Positions 43,059 to 54,385 of a stretch of 64,000 nucleotides of DNA are shown one piece after another. Source of the stretch: Macrothele yani. Its lineage: Eukaryota > Arthropoda > Arachnida > Araneae > Macrothelidae. The stretch's first letter is position 1. Every line of letters starts with the position of its first letter. The notes beneath the pieces were generated by a model. It was not told the origin of the DNA. It saw only the letters and a program-made list of their open reading frames with translations, and searched no databases. The position numbers and the translations under genes are program-made. Location: NCBI GenBank assembly GCA_039090855.1, contig CM077022.1:73680971-73744970 (forward strand), in the 5' to 3' direction.

Positions 43059-44779
43059 TATCATCATCATCATCATCATCGTCAACCATTATCAATCCAC
43101 TGCTGGACGAAGGTTTCCCCAAGTTTCCTCCACAACGGTCTGTCTTGTGCCAGTCTCTTCCATGTCACTCCTGCATACTTTCGAATTTCATCTACCCATC
43201 TCCCATGTGGTCTTCTTCTGGGTCTTTTCCTGTCCCTTGGAATCCAATATAAAATTTCGGCTGTCCATCGATGGTCTGTCCTTCTGGCAGTATGTCCAGC
43301 CCATTGCCATTTCAGGGATTTAACTCTGATCATTTAACTCTGATCATGATGTCTTCCACTCTTGTCATTTTTCGGATCCACGAGTTCCTCTTCTTATCTC
43401 TCCTGGTTACACCAAGCATGCACCTCTCCATGCTTCTTTGAGTTGTCTGCAGCCTTTGTATGTCTCTTTTAGTTAAGGTCACGTCTCTGCACCATACGTA
43501 AACACTGGAAGGATGCATTGATCAAACACTTTTCTTTTAAGACACAATGGCATATTGCTTTTGAAAATTATGCTGTTTCTTCCAAAAGCTCTCCACGCAA
43601 GTTTTGTACGCCGATTAATTTCTTCATCAATGTGACCCTCACTTGATATCTGCTGTCCAAGATTTCTCCATCAATCGATAAGTCTTCATTTCTTGAAAAA
43701 GCATTGAACATCACTTTTGTCTTCTGAAAGTTCATTTTTAATCCCACTTCTTTACTCTTGTCAGCAAATTCCTGAATCGTACTCTGCAGCTCTGATTGGG
43801 TAGTTGCAATAATGACTACGTCATCAGCAAAACGAAGGTGGGTTAGATAATCTCCATTAATCTTTATCCCCTTGTTTTCCCAGTTCAGCGACTGAAAGAC
43901 ACCCTCCAATGTGGCATTAAAGAGCTTCGGAGATATGGTGTCACCTTGTCTCACTCCCTTTTCAATTTTTATGTGTGTTGTATTCTCAAACAGCCGAATT
44001 TTCGCACTTGCATTTTCATAGATGTTATTAATAATATTAATGTATGCATCTTCAATACCGCAGGATTTCAGAGCCATTGTAACTGCTGATAGTTTCACCG
44101 AATCAAATGCTTTTTCATAATCGATAAAACCCATGCACAATGGAAGTTCACATTCCCTCGCTCTTTCAATTAGTTCTCTCAGTACGTGGATATGATCTAT
44201 TGTGCTGTAGCCACTCCTGAATCCAGCTTGTTCTCTCGGTTGAGCCATGTCCAGTGTTACCTTCAAGCTGTGTGAAAGAACTTTAGTGAAGATTTTATAA
44301 ACCACTGATAGGAGGCTGATAGGTCTGTAGTTCCTGAGCTCCTCAATATCACCTTTTTTATGTAGCAGAATCATTGTAGCGTTGTTCCAATCCTCAGGAA
44401 TCTTCCCTTCATTAAGACATAAAGTGAAAGTTTGGGCGAGAACTGTTTCGATTTCTCCACTTGCTTCTTGTATGATGTCTACAGTAGTTCCATCTTCTTC
44501 TGGAGCTTTTCCCCGCTTCATGTTCTTGATTGCATGTGCAACTTCTGCTGGGAGGACTGGAAGAACTCTGGTACTGGTACCTTTCACGATGTCTGGAGTA
44601 CATGTATCATCCCTTTCATATAATTTGGAATAGAAATCTTTCACTGTTGTCAAGATTTCGCCTATATTTCTTGTTACAGAACCATCTTCTTTTCTCAGAG
44701 CCATAATCTGTTTTCTTCCCTTAGTGTGATGTCCCTTTGCTATCTTTAGGCTTTGGTTGTTTTCAATTGGTTTCCTCAT
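43059..44779 (-). mobile_element. RTE LINE, longest copy, from just before RT to the tail
   Basis: (ATC)n tail at 43059-43080 on plus. The minus strand holds RT and the C-terminal region, 1.72 kb. A short repeat of TTTAACTCTGATCAT (43318-43345) is a local duplication inside the C-terminal part. The 5' truncation at 44779 abuts the tail of another RTE copy. Confidence 0.93.
43568..44779 (-). pseudogene. RTE ORF2: reverse transcriptase
   Basis: An open frame of 447 codons (44911-43568), of which about residue 45 onward is RTE protein; the first part is read through the tail of the neighbouring RTE stub, so the ATG is fortuitous. Visible in order: NIGEILTTVKDFYSKLYERD, GKIPEDWNNATMILLHKKGD, NYRPISLLSVVYKIFTKVLS, REQAGFRSGYSTIDHIH, motif A FIDYEKAFDSV (262-272), motif B RQGDTISPKLF (321-331), catalytic HLRFADDVVIIA (358-369), KMNFQKTKVMF. 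A deletion of about 32 bp near 43662 shifts the frame (SIDGEILDSRYQ) and the C-terminal region (43518-43082) is in other frames. The family copies its RNA at a nick made by an N-terminal endonuclease, absent here. RT residues look intact. Confidence 0.93.
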
Positions 44780-44862
44780 TATATCATCATCATCATCATC
44801 ATTGTCAACCATTATCAATCCACTGCTGGACGAAGGTCTCCCCAAGTTTCCTCCACAACGTA
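44780..44862 (-). mobile_element. RTE 3' stub, head-to-tail with the next copy
   Basis: (ATC)n at 44781-44802 then TTGTCAACCATTATCAATCC and the codons for the last about 20 residues, ending at CCTCCACAACG where (TA)n begins. The downstream RTE starts exactly at the (ATG)n tail, so one copy inserted into or recombined at the tail of another. Confidence 0.88.
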
Positions 44863-46395
44863 TATATATATATATATTTATATATATTCTATTAAGAAGA
44901 GACCTAAGCAAAAAAATATATATATTTTTGACTCATACCAAGTACAACATAGAAAAGATTATGTATCTACCGGTGTGAGTAAAAGGAGAAAAGATAAAAA
45001 TAAAATAAAACAACTGAATGTAGAAAGTGTCGAGAATACTGAGCCTTGGCTTTATCAAGGACTAGCAAAAACTCTGCATTTTCTCACTTCCACAAAGACC
45101 TAGTTGGAAATGGGTTTCTGCAAAGCCATAGATGCAAGTAATAAGCCCACCAAAAATTGTTTAAAAAAATATATATATGTCATGACCTCCGCAGAGTTGT
45201 ATGACCTAGCTTTAGTTAACAATTTAGCTTGCATCCATAACTTTCATGGCCCGACCCATGCTCTTCATCTGTTACTATTAAACAGAAAGAAGAAGATTAA
45301 AGAGAACTCAAGTTTTGAGAGTGACATAATAATTAGAAATAATGTTCAGCTATAACGAAATGCCAAGTTCGCCTAAGAGAGAATTTAAACCTGAATAGCA
45401 ATGCAAAAGTATTCCAAATTCTTACATTGCAATTAAAAAAGGAAATATTAATTATTTAAAACTCAGATTTTTGAAAGAAAACTTGATTCTAAAACCCCCT
45501 ACTCCACAACTTCTGACAACACAAAAACGAGAATAAATTAAAGACAATAATTAACTAAAGAAATGTTTTGTGAAAGTTATATGACATAAACAATTAGTTG
45601 CAATATGTACAAAGTATTTCAGCAGTGCTTTAAGTGCATAATTAAGTAGTTATTAAGAACTTAACTACTTTGAAGATACAGCGCAATGTAAAGGAACTAT
45701 GCTTGGCCAGCTGCTGGGCCTAAGTTTCCTAAAAAACGCGCAAAGTTACCAAGAAAAGAAAGAGTTAAAACCCGCAAAAAAGTTAACAGACTAGCCAGTG
45801 CCTAAATGCTAAAAAGCAAAAAACAACAGAGAAAAAAAGTACAAGAAGTACAAACATTGAACTTATAAAACCTAAAACCCAAAGACAATGAAGAGAGCTT
45901 ACCTCTTATGCAACTAAACTTTCTCCATACAAGAGGAAACATGGCTGACCTTTTCCCCAAACGTCCAAACACCTCTGCCACTCCCTAGTCGCTGGGGGGC
46001 AGTGTGGGTGGGGCTGATGGCCTCCTCACACTGAAAGAAACCAACTCGCGGAGATTTTAACCAGAGAAAAAAATATATACTTAAGACTGTGGACCTGTAT
46101 GATCAGAAAGAGCAGAATTAACTCTCCAGAATACATGAGAAATATTATAAAATACACAAGTGGTGTATTTAATAATCTTTGCATGTATTAAATCACCTTA
46201 GTGAGCTTCTATAGATTATTCAGAATCTTATTAATTTTAATGTTAGTTTTACTATTTTTAGTATAGCTATTCTAGTGAGTGAATAACTAGTTTTCTTTTT
46301 TATTTGTGTTTATTTTCTTTTATAAACAGATTTTTAAGCTTTTTTGTGATTTTGTCTATATTATTTAATTTTTTATTTTAATAGGACCTTCATAT
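44863..46395. other. No gene assigned
   Basis: (TA)n at 44863-44888, then AT-rich sequence. Adjacent plus-strand frames at 44753-45103 and 45104-45355 could be pieces of something but match no family I know. A GC-richer piece at 45940-46050 (CTAGTCGCTGGGGGGCAGTG) is unassigned; it might be a 5' region linked to the Penelope-like element that follows, but nothing proves it. Confidence 0.4.
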
Positions 46396-46399
46396 CCAT

Positions 46400-47335
46400 A
46401 GCACTAAGGTTCCTTTTAGTAGTTAATAGGCATCCTCTAGCCAACTTCCAAACGGCTTTGATTGGTCAGAATCATATTATTAACTGTGTAGAAAATTAAA
46501 GCAGATCTGCCAACCTTACTCTATTATTCAGAATAATTTTTCTTAAAGTTCTTTTGATGAAAGAAGAAGGAATTTCGTTCTCTAGAAAACTGTCTAATAG
46601 TATATTAATGTGGTAATTGAAGTCCAAATTGTTGCTGCAAATTCTTGAAATTCTTAGGACCTGAGAAATTAGTACATTCTCAATTACTTTGGTTGATATG
46701 TTATTATTCCAATGTAGATATTTAATTACTTTGAAAGGAAAATTAACTCTTTTATCAAAGAGGCTAATAGATGGGTTACCTCTGTTGAGCTTAATGCTTT
46801 AGTCTAGGAACTCAAGTTCCTGATTACTGTGGTTAGTTTTACATAAGTTAAGAGAGCTAGGATAGATATTATCGAAATCACTCTCTATAACTTCTGAATT
46901 GTTGATACACAGCAGATCATCAATATATCTAAATGTGTAAAAGTAGTTATCTGAGCAGGTGGAGTGATTTTTAATGAATTTATATTCCTTAAAGAACAGG
47001 AATAGATTAGCAATACTCGTTGAGGTTGATGTTCCCATGGGTATACCGTTCACTTGCTTATAGAGAGTATTATTATATGAGATATGGTTATTTTTTATGC
47101 AGCAATTGAGATAAGAGTTCCAGGCTCCTACATTAACAAATTGGTTAAGTTTAAATTCTGCATACAGCTCTTTAAAGGTAGTGATTATATCTGATAGAGG
47201 CAGATTAGTATATAGGTTCTCAAAATCATAACTATTAATATCTAAGGGACTTACTTTGAGTATAGTGGAAATTACTTCTGCATTATTATTAATTAAAATC
47301 TTTTCTAGAACACACAGTGAATAGTGATTGTTTTA
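46400..47335 (-). pseudogene. Penelope-like reverse transcriptase, one stop
   Basis: Minus strand from about 47335 in a single frame: LEKILINNNAEVISTIL, YDFENLYTNLPLSDI (RT motif A), AWNSYLNCCIKNNHISY, NGIPMGTSTSTSIANLF (motif B region), FRYIDDLLCINN (catalytic YIDD), IYPSSLNLCKTN, QELEFLD, a TAA at 46799-46801, then ISLFDKRVNFPFKVIKYL and RISRICSNNL-like codons to about 46400. The only in-frame lesion seen in about 310 codons is that stop. AT-rich codon use. The N-terminus and GIY-YIG domain are not found. A sister scrap lies at 63481-63930. It could also be a related RT lineage, but the IYP and LFDKR motifs are shared between the two copies. Confidence 0.8.
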
Positions 47336-47599
47336 AAGGGGTGATTCGCAAAATGCTTCATGTTTTTATATTACTGATATTATTTGTGCGAATAAGAAAT
47401 CTACTTTTAGCTTACGTTCTTAGCATTTTAGATTCCGACAGTATCCCTAGCGCCTTTCTTCTACCTTCTCTTCCTTTTTATCCAATAAGGGTGCAGCAAT
47501 TAAGTAATAAGACCGAATTTAAAAAATAATGTGTGGGCAATTAAGTAATAAGACTGAATTAAAAAAAATTGGGAAAGCAGGAAAATTTGCATGAACACA

Positions 47600-48535
47600 T
47601 TTTAATCAAAGAAAATTCATTCTCCGTTAAACAAGAAGTGGCACGATCAGTCGAGGAAAGGAAGGACTTGACTTGCAGAGGTCATCTTTTGGTATGGAGA
47701 GAAGAGCTGATGTCACAATTCTTTGTATGTCTTCATATTTATTCGAATTACATTCCTCCTGCGTTAATACAAAAAGTGGGACGATCAGCCAACGAAAGGA
47801 AGGACTTGCAGAGGTCATCTTTTGGTATGGAGTGAAGAGCTGATGTCACAGTTCTTTGTATGTCTTCATATTTATTCGAATTATATTCCTCCTGCGTTAA
47901 TACAAAAAGTGGGACGATCAGCCAACGAAAGGAAGGACTTGCAGAGGTTACCTTTTGGTATGGAGAAGAGCTGATGTCACAGTTCTTTGTATGTCTTCAT
48001 ATTTATTCGAATTACATTCATCCTGCGTTAATACAAAAAGTGGGACGATCAGCCAACGAAAGGAAGGACTTGCAGAGGTCACCTTTTGGTATGGAGTGAA
48101 GAGCTGATGTCACAGTTCTTTATATGTCTTCATATTTATTCGAAGTACATTCCTCCTGTATTAATACAAGAAGAAAAACGATCAGCCAACGAAAGGAAGA
48201 ACTTGCAGAGGTCATCTTTTGGTATGGAGTGAAGAGCTGATGTCACAGTTCTTTGTATGTCTTCATATTTATTCGAAGTTCATTGCTACTGTGTTAATAC
48301 AAGAAGAGAAACGATCAGACAACGAAAGTAAGAACTTGCAGAGGTCACCTTTTGGTATGGGGTGAAGAGCTGATGTCACAGTTTTTTGTATGTCTTCATA
48401 TTTATTCGAATTACATTCCTCCTGCGTTAATACAAAAAGTGGCACGATCAGCCAACGAAAGGAAGGAGTTGCAGAGGTCATCTTTTGGTATGGAGTGGAG
48501 AGCTGATGTCCTAGTTCTTTGTATGCCTTGAAAGA
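47600..48535 (-). repeat. Seven-unit 133-bp array of mariner C-terminal codons
   Basis: CGATCAGCC (or a one-base variant) recurs at 47644, 47782, 47915, 48046, 48179, 48312 and 48445; spacing 138, 133, 131, 133, 133, 133. Each unit encodes, on minus, the transposase tail (TSALHSIPKDDLC-like, ending FCINAG). 133 is not a multiple of 3, so each unit shifts frame. Units share GGTATGGAGTGAAGAGCTGA and TATTCGAATTACATTCCTCC. Confidence 0.95.
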
Positions 48536-49453
48536 CTTTTCCTTTTAAAGATAGCTTTAATTTAGGGAATAGAAAGTAGTCACACGGTGACAAATCTGGG
48601 GAATAGAGGGGATGGTTGAGTATACACACTTGTTTTCCTGCCAGAAATTTCTGTACACTGACTGCTATGTGTGCGGGTGCGTTATCGTGAGGAAGGAACC
48701 ATTTTGCCGTTTTTATACTCAGGCCTGACACGAACAATTCTCTTCCATAATCTTTCCACTGGATGTGTAAGCACTGCCTGTGACGGTTGTACTTCTGGAG
48801 TGAGCTCGTGATGCATAATTCCCTAACTGTCGTAAAAACACACAAGCATTGTCTTGATTTTAGACTTCTGTAACCTGATCTTCTTCTTTTCTTTGGGTGA
48901 CTGTAGCGTTCTCCACTGAGCACTCTGACGCTTCATTTCAGGAGCATAACGAAGACACCATGTCTTGTTACCTGTCACAATGCTTTGGAGTATATTTTGC
49001 ATTGTTTCTACAGTCTCCAGGATGTCTTTTGCATACTCCACTCGTGCATGTTTCTGGTCGTCTGACAAAGCATGTGGAGCAAAACAAGCACAGACATTTC
49101 CGCCCAAAATCTTGCACTAAAATTTGACGAATCGTATCCTGATTAACACTGAGCTCACATTCCAGCATCCAGAATGTTACGCAACGATTACTTTTTATCC
49201 TTTTGCGAACTTTCTGAATGAGTTCAGACGTGCGCACAGAAATCGGGTGTCCGGCCCTTTCGTCATTTTCCAAATCTTCCCGCTCATCCTTGCATCGTGC
49301 ATACCATCGGAATATTTGTGCACGATATAGGCAGTTAGCCCCATACATATCATGCAACAATTCAGCTGTTTCAGATGCAGTTTTAGCGATTTTCAAACAC
49401 AACAAGATATTTGCTCTTTGCTCCATGACAGAGATGCGACAATGTTCTTCCAC
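48530..49453 (-). pseudogene. Mariner transposase (GVQW-like), three frames, first catalytic Asp lost
   Basis: Start ATG at 49453 (MEEHCRISVMEQRANILLCL), though the second ATG, MEQRANI, fits the family better. Helix-turn-helix with YRAQIFRWYARCKDEREDLE and RAGHPISVRTSE follow. A frame change near 49100 leads to CACFAPHALSDDQKHARVEY, then VTGNKTWCLRYAPEMKRQSA, where the usual Asp of VTGDETW is Asn. A second change near 48840 leads to PHDNAPAHIAVSVQKFLAGK (second Asp) and YSPDLSPCDYFLFPKLKLSL (third Asp). The C-terminus merges with the 133-bp array. Confidence 0.9.
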
Positions 49454-50040
49454 CGACTGACGTCACGCACAGTGTAAATACTCATCTGCGCAGTTCTCAC
49501 GCAAACGCTGTCGCCAGTACATAGCTGATACATGATTTATCAAAAATCGGTGCCTACTCGATCCCAGTGTTCTACCGGGAGGTTTTTAAAAATCAGTCTC
49601 CTTACTTAATTTCTGCTCTATGTGCATCGTGGTATGTTGAAAAGAAATAGCAAGTGGAGTAGTAACGGTACAGAACAACTGTGGGCAAAAAATACATATC
49701 ATGCAACAATTCAGCTGTTTCAGATGCAGTTTTAGCGATTTTCAAACACAACAAGATATTTGCTCTTTGCTCCATGACAGAGATGCGACAATGTTCTTCC
49801 ACCGACTGACGTCACGCACAGTGTAAATAATCATCTGCGCAGTTCTCACGCAAACGCTGTCGCCACTACATAGCTGATACATGACTTATCAAAAATCGGT
49901 GCCTACTCGATCCCAGTGTTCTACCGGGAGGTTTTTTAAAAATCAGTCTCCTTACTTAATTTCTGCTCTATGTGCATCGTGGTATGTTGAAAAGAAATAT
50001 CAAGTGGAGTAGTAACGGTAAAGAACAACTGTGGGTAAAG
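49343..50040. repeat. 349-bp tandem duplication of mariner 5' end plus flank
   Basis: ATACATATCATGCAACAATT occurs at 49343 and 49692, and the two copies stay near-identical through ACTGACGTCACGCACAGTGT, CCCAGTGTTCTACCGGGAGG and GTAGTAACGGTA to about 50035. The unit spans transposase N-terminus, TIR and about 75 bp of flank, so duplication postdates insertion. Confidence 0.95.
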
Positions 50041-50119
50041 AATTGTCTTTTCAGTTTTCTTATCAGTGTGGAAATATGCGAGATATGGTTATTAAATAAC
50101 GAGACTGATGCTATAACTT

Positions 50120-51180
50120 TATGTGATTAAGAAACGTCCATTTTTAACTCTTATCATCTTCAATGCACTCCCCTTCCCCATAAACACACCACTGCATTAT
50201 GATCTTCCATTTTTAACTGTTATCACTTTCAATGTACTCTCCTTCCTCATCAACAAACCACTGCATTCTGATCTTCCATTTGTAACTCTTATCGATCTTC
50301 CATTTGTAACTCTTATCGATCTTCCATTTTTAACTCTTATCGCTCCCCTTCCGCATCAACACACCACTGCATTCTAATCTTCCATTTGTAACTCTTCTCG
50401 CCTTCAATGTACTCCCCTTCCTCATCAACACACCGCTGCATTATGATCTTCCTTTTTTAACTGTTATCACTTTCAATGTACTCCCTTTCTTCATCAACAC
50501 ACCGCTGCATTATGATCTTCCTTTTTTTAACTGTTATCACTTTCAATGTACTCCCTTTCCTCATCAACACACCACTGCATTCTGATTTTTCGCCGCCCCG
50601 GTGGAGCAGTGGTCTAAGGCGATGGCCTCTGATCATTCGTCCGAAAGGGGTCCGAGTTCGAATCCTGGTGAGACATGGATGTTGTGTTTGTCTTACGGCA
50701 CTGGCTCTCTCCCTTCCCTGGAACCATTGACCCTAAATTAGGGACGGGCGACTGCTTATAGCCCATTGAGTTGCTCACGGTGGTCGTTAAACCTCCAATC
50801 AATAAATAATTCTGATTTTCCATTTTTAACTCTTATCGCCTTCAATGTACTCCCCTTCCACATCAACACACCCCTGCATTCTGATCTTCCATTTGTAACT
50901 CCTATCGCCTTCAATGTACTCCCCTTCCTCATCAACACACCACTGCATTATGATTTTCCTTTTTTAACTGTTATCCCTTTCAATGTATTTCCCTTCCTCA
51001 TCAACACATCACTGCATTCTGATCTTCCATTTCTAACTCTCATCGCATTCAATGTACTAACCTTCCACATCAACACACCACTGCATTCTGATCTTCCATT
51101 CGTAACTCCTATCGCCTTCAGTGTACTCCCCTTTCTCATCAACACACCACTGCATTCTGATCTTCCATTTTTCCCGACGG
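50120..51180. repeat. 69-bp minisatellite, about 12 units, split by a SINE
   Basis: CCACTGCAT (with variants) recurs at 50189, 50258, 50364, 50432, 50502, 50572, then after the SINE at about 50871, 50940, 51009, 51078 and 51147. Most spacings are 68-70. One unit near 50275-50345 has an extra triplication of about 23 bp (GATCTTCCATTTGTAACTCT). Unit length 69 is a multiple of 3, so both strands stay open (50766-51191 plus, 50948-51145 minus). I do not think either codes. Confidence 0.95.
50592..50809 (+). mobile_element. SINE-1 copy inside the minisatellite
   Basis: Head GCCGCCCCGGTGGAGCAGTG, B box GAGTTCGAATCCTGGTGAG, tail CCTCCAATCAATAAATA. TTCTGATTTT at 50580-50589 and 50810-50819 is minisatellite sequence duplicated on insertion. 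Confidence 0.95.
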
Positions 51181-52255
51181 TAGTAAAGTAAATCCCAAGT
51201 GAAACTTTTCAATGTAACGAAAACGGTTAACGATGGGCCATATTCAAAACCATGTTGAAATCTGATCGTGCCACATGCTGTCCCATGAAGTGACGCCACA
51301 ATAATTAATTTCATTGTTACTCAACAATATATTTTACTGAACTATCACCGAACATTATTTCATCACGTTTTACATTAACGTAATGATATCTCATTGCAAT
51401 CTGCGTAAATTACCAGGATCTCATGCTGAATGTGAAAAAAGCCATAATAAAAATGCTTTTTGACGCTGAGCATTTTCCTGACAGTAATGAAGTATACGTC
51501 GTACCGAAATTTGGCTTTCTCTCGACCCCGTCTCCAAAGGGGGTGTTTCATGATATTAATAAGAGCTTGAAAATGATGTATAAGCTGATGGGGTTTTTCT
51601 TTCTACCTTGAGGTCATATTTTAGCTTGCGCATGCGCAGATGGACTTTCGTAGATACATCACATTCCATCGGTGTCAGGGTCGTTTCTCATGTTCGTCTA
51701 AATATGAATAATATGTAGTAATAATAAAAGTAAATATTGTTTTTGAAAAACTAAATATTCGAAATACTTACTATTGCTGCCGCCATAATTTAGTAAATAT
51801 TTACTTTCATGACACACATATCTTCTTTCATTGGTTTTACAACAATAACGTATACTAATCCAACATTTATTAATCCTTCACTTCTCCTTTTGATCCCTTT
51901 CACGTTTCAGTACTAAGGATATTTTTATCTATTTGCGAAAATTAGCTGCATACACTTGTTATAAAAAAACTTCAAAGCTTATCCAATAACACCTGAGGTT
52001 TCCCTTCTCAGCTGTCGGCTATGACAACGGTTTTGTCAAAGCCGTAGCTGTCATCACCTATGAAATCTACATGACGCAAAGAATACAAACTGTACTATTA
52101 TCCTGACGATGATGGGCCTTTGATCAGCGAAACTTTAGTTGATAATTAATTAATTCAATTGTGTCTATAAAATAAGATTCAAAATATGCACACTGATTCT
52201 GACAGAACAGACGTATACTTCACAATGTTTATCTTATGCTGTTTTCAAGGCCTTT
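51181..52255. other. No gene seen
   Basis: AT-rich. The frame 51423-51611 has no recognised domain. CCTGACGATGATGGGCCTTT followed by GATCAGCGAAACTTT near 52103-52140 resembles a Penelope-type 3' region, with no coding. Confidence 0.4.
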
Positions 52256-52945
52256 TAAAACAAGTTAATAAAATCATGCAATGCATTGATTATGATACGC
52301 TTTCCCTCGTACAAGAAATCGCGCGCAGACATACCCTCCTCCCTACTCTGAGTATTAATTCAGTATACCCCTTGAACAACATACTAAAGTTTTGTCGCAA
52401 TAGAAGCATTTTCACTCAAGTTATTACGCAAGTTATGAGGATAATGACTGTGGAATAAATCTCGTTCCTGTGCCCTGATCTTTGATCCCATTTTGATGAT
52501 AATAAACAGAATTGGTTCAGTATACCTCCGGAACAACATACTAAAGTTTTGTCCCAATAGAAGCATTTTTAGTCAAGTTATGAGGATAATGGCTGTGGAA
52601 TAAATCTCCCTCCTGTGCCCTGATCTTTAACCCCATTTTGATGATATTCAACAGAAACGGTTCAGTATACATCCGGAACAACATGATAACGTTTTGTCGC
52701 AATCGAAGCATTTTTACGTAAGTTATGACGCATAAGGGCGATGGAATGGATCCCGCTCCTATGGTCTGACCTTTGACTCCATTTCGTCCATTTTCAATAG
52801 GGTTCATCCCCAGTTGTCCCCTACCAGATACTAAAATTTCATCGAAATCGAACCATTTTTACGCGAGTTATCGTGCGGACAGACAGACCGACAAAGCTGG
52901 AGCATATACGGTTCTTCAACCTACGGTTGGAAAGCGTAAAAAAAT
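52256..52945 (-). repeat. 146-bp satellite, block 3
   Basis: Border AACAAGTTAATAAAATCATG then units with CCTGATCTTTGATCCCATTT (about 52476), CTGATCTTTAACCCCATTTT (52620) and CTGACCTTTGACTCCATTTC (52766). Ends CAACCTACGGTTGGAAAGCG. Same orientation as block 1. Confidence 0.9.
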
Positions 52946-54381
52946 TATAGAATAACAGCATTTGAAGAATCTAATGTACACCTTCTGGCGAAAATGCAGT
53001 TGCAGATCTAACAAATAAGTGCTTTTTTATTCCTAGTTGGTTGGCTGGAGGATGGTTTAGGTAATGTGACGCAAGAGCTAGATTTGAAAACAGAACGCCA
53101 AATACAAACCAAATAACTAGACAGCTATTTTCCAATGAACGAAAGAGCCAGATGAATATAGCCGTGATATGTTAAAATCTAAAATGAAATTGAAGCTACT
53201 AGTGATAAACGTTTAAAATAAAACACAGCAAATCCATTTATAACATTTTCCAGTCGAAATTTCCTTGTGTATTTGTCTTATCTAAAATTAGATGCTCTGA
53301 ATTAAATTTTTACCCGTATTTTTGAGAAAAATCTTTACATTTGTCTTTTGGTGAGAGGAAAAGCAGCATCAGAGTTAACAAAAGTTTCTTATTTTTGTAG
53401 AAACTGCTCATATCTTTTGCACTTTTTTTTTCTAGATGTTTTCCATTTTTTATTTGGAACACAGTGTCTCGAAGCCATTCGATTATCGTGGTTCTAGAGT
53501 TTCGCTGCTCCGAAATTTGACGCTCTTCGTTTTCAGAGGCGCCCTTTCTCGCTGAAACTGGCAACACTTTCTATTACGATGAAAACTTTCAAGTCGCAGT
53601 AGACGTGAAACGACGGGGAAAAAATGTAAAACAATAAAGAGAAATTTGTTACCAGTGACAGTTTTAAACCTCTACCCACCTGCGATCAATATGTAATAAC
53701 ATTAGCGCCATCTCCTACTGTGAAACGACTACATCCTGGAGTTGTCTTCGTTGACGCGTTTACGCTTTGTTTGAGGCTTTGCAATTATTTCCCCCTTCAC
53801 TCTGAAGAAGGAAGTCCGAGCAATGTTCCCTTGCTTTTCTTAGCTGATTTTCTAGGAAGCTTATGTATATTCAAGCGAAGAATGGCGAAACAGTCGGGCA
53901 ATCAGAATAATCATTTAGAGAGTCCCAAAACTTATTACAAATTTAAAACCGTTACCATAAAATTATATCTCTACGCAAGCAAATATTTGATCTCACAAAA
54001 CTTAAAAAGCAGATATACCTGTCAAGAATTGTAGAACTAAATATATTGTGATGGGATGTTTCAAATTCAGGGAAAAATCAGGCAAAAAGGTTATCGAACC
54101 CTAAGGAAAATAATCCTGACTCGACCAGTTTCAAAGCATAAAAAAAGAGAGAATAGCGATGTTGTTAGACATCAAAAACTAAAGGAAGCTCCAACTTTCA
54201 TTGTCCTTTTTATGTCCCTTTTTCAGTTTTTTTATTCCAATATAAGAGAGTTAAAAGAGTGTTAAACTTTAACGGCATAAAAGCAGAATTTTTTCGTCAA
54301 CTACAAAAATTTTACGATATTTTGAAAAACACTGTTTTAGTAATATTCAGCTGTTGGTTTTAGTGCCATGCTTAGAAAAAA
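52946..54381. other. No gene assigned
   Basis: AT-rich. Frames 53310-53567 (minus), 53720-54034 and 54056-54265 (plus) are of ordinary chance length and match no family I recognise. I see no repeat of the rest of the window. Confidence 0.4.
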
Positions 54382-54385
54382 TCCT

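Larger units (their letters stand above)
47490..49613 (-). mobile_element. Mariner element with amplified 3' end and duplicated 5' end
   Basis: Right end on the minus strand from about 49600: AATTAAGTAAGGAGACTGAT then TTTTAAAAACC. Left end CAATTAAGTAATAAGACCGA, doubled at about 47496 and 47538. Between them: transposase at 48530-49453 and an array at 47600-48535. Exact terminal bases are uncertain because both ends are duplicated. Confidence 0.82.

Noticed and set aside
45104..45355. 83-codon frame following a 116-codon frame as exons
   Set aside because: The first is partly RTE tail and (TA)n read-through. The second matches nothing I recognise. Kept only as a note in the spacer entry.
46799..47053. 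Telomerase reverse transcriptase fragment
   Set aside because: The YIDD box and the YDFENLYTNLP and GIPMG motifs fit Penelope-like elements, and a second copy exists at 63481, so it is a mobile element.
50766..51191. 141-codon repetitive open frame as a structural protein gene
   Set aside because: It is the 69-bp minisatellite, open on both strands because 69 is a multiple of three, and it begins inside a SINE.
53310..54265. Three frames of 69-104 codons as a small gene cluster
   Set aside because: No recognisable domain, no codon or splice evidence, and AT-rich composition gives such frames by chance.
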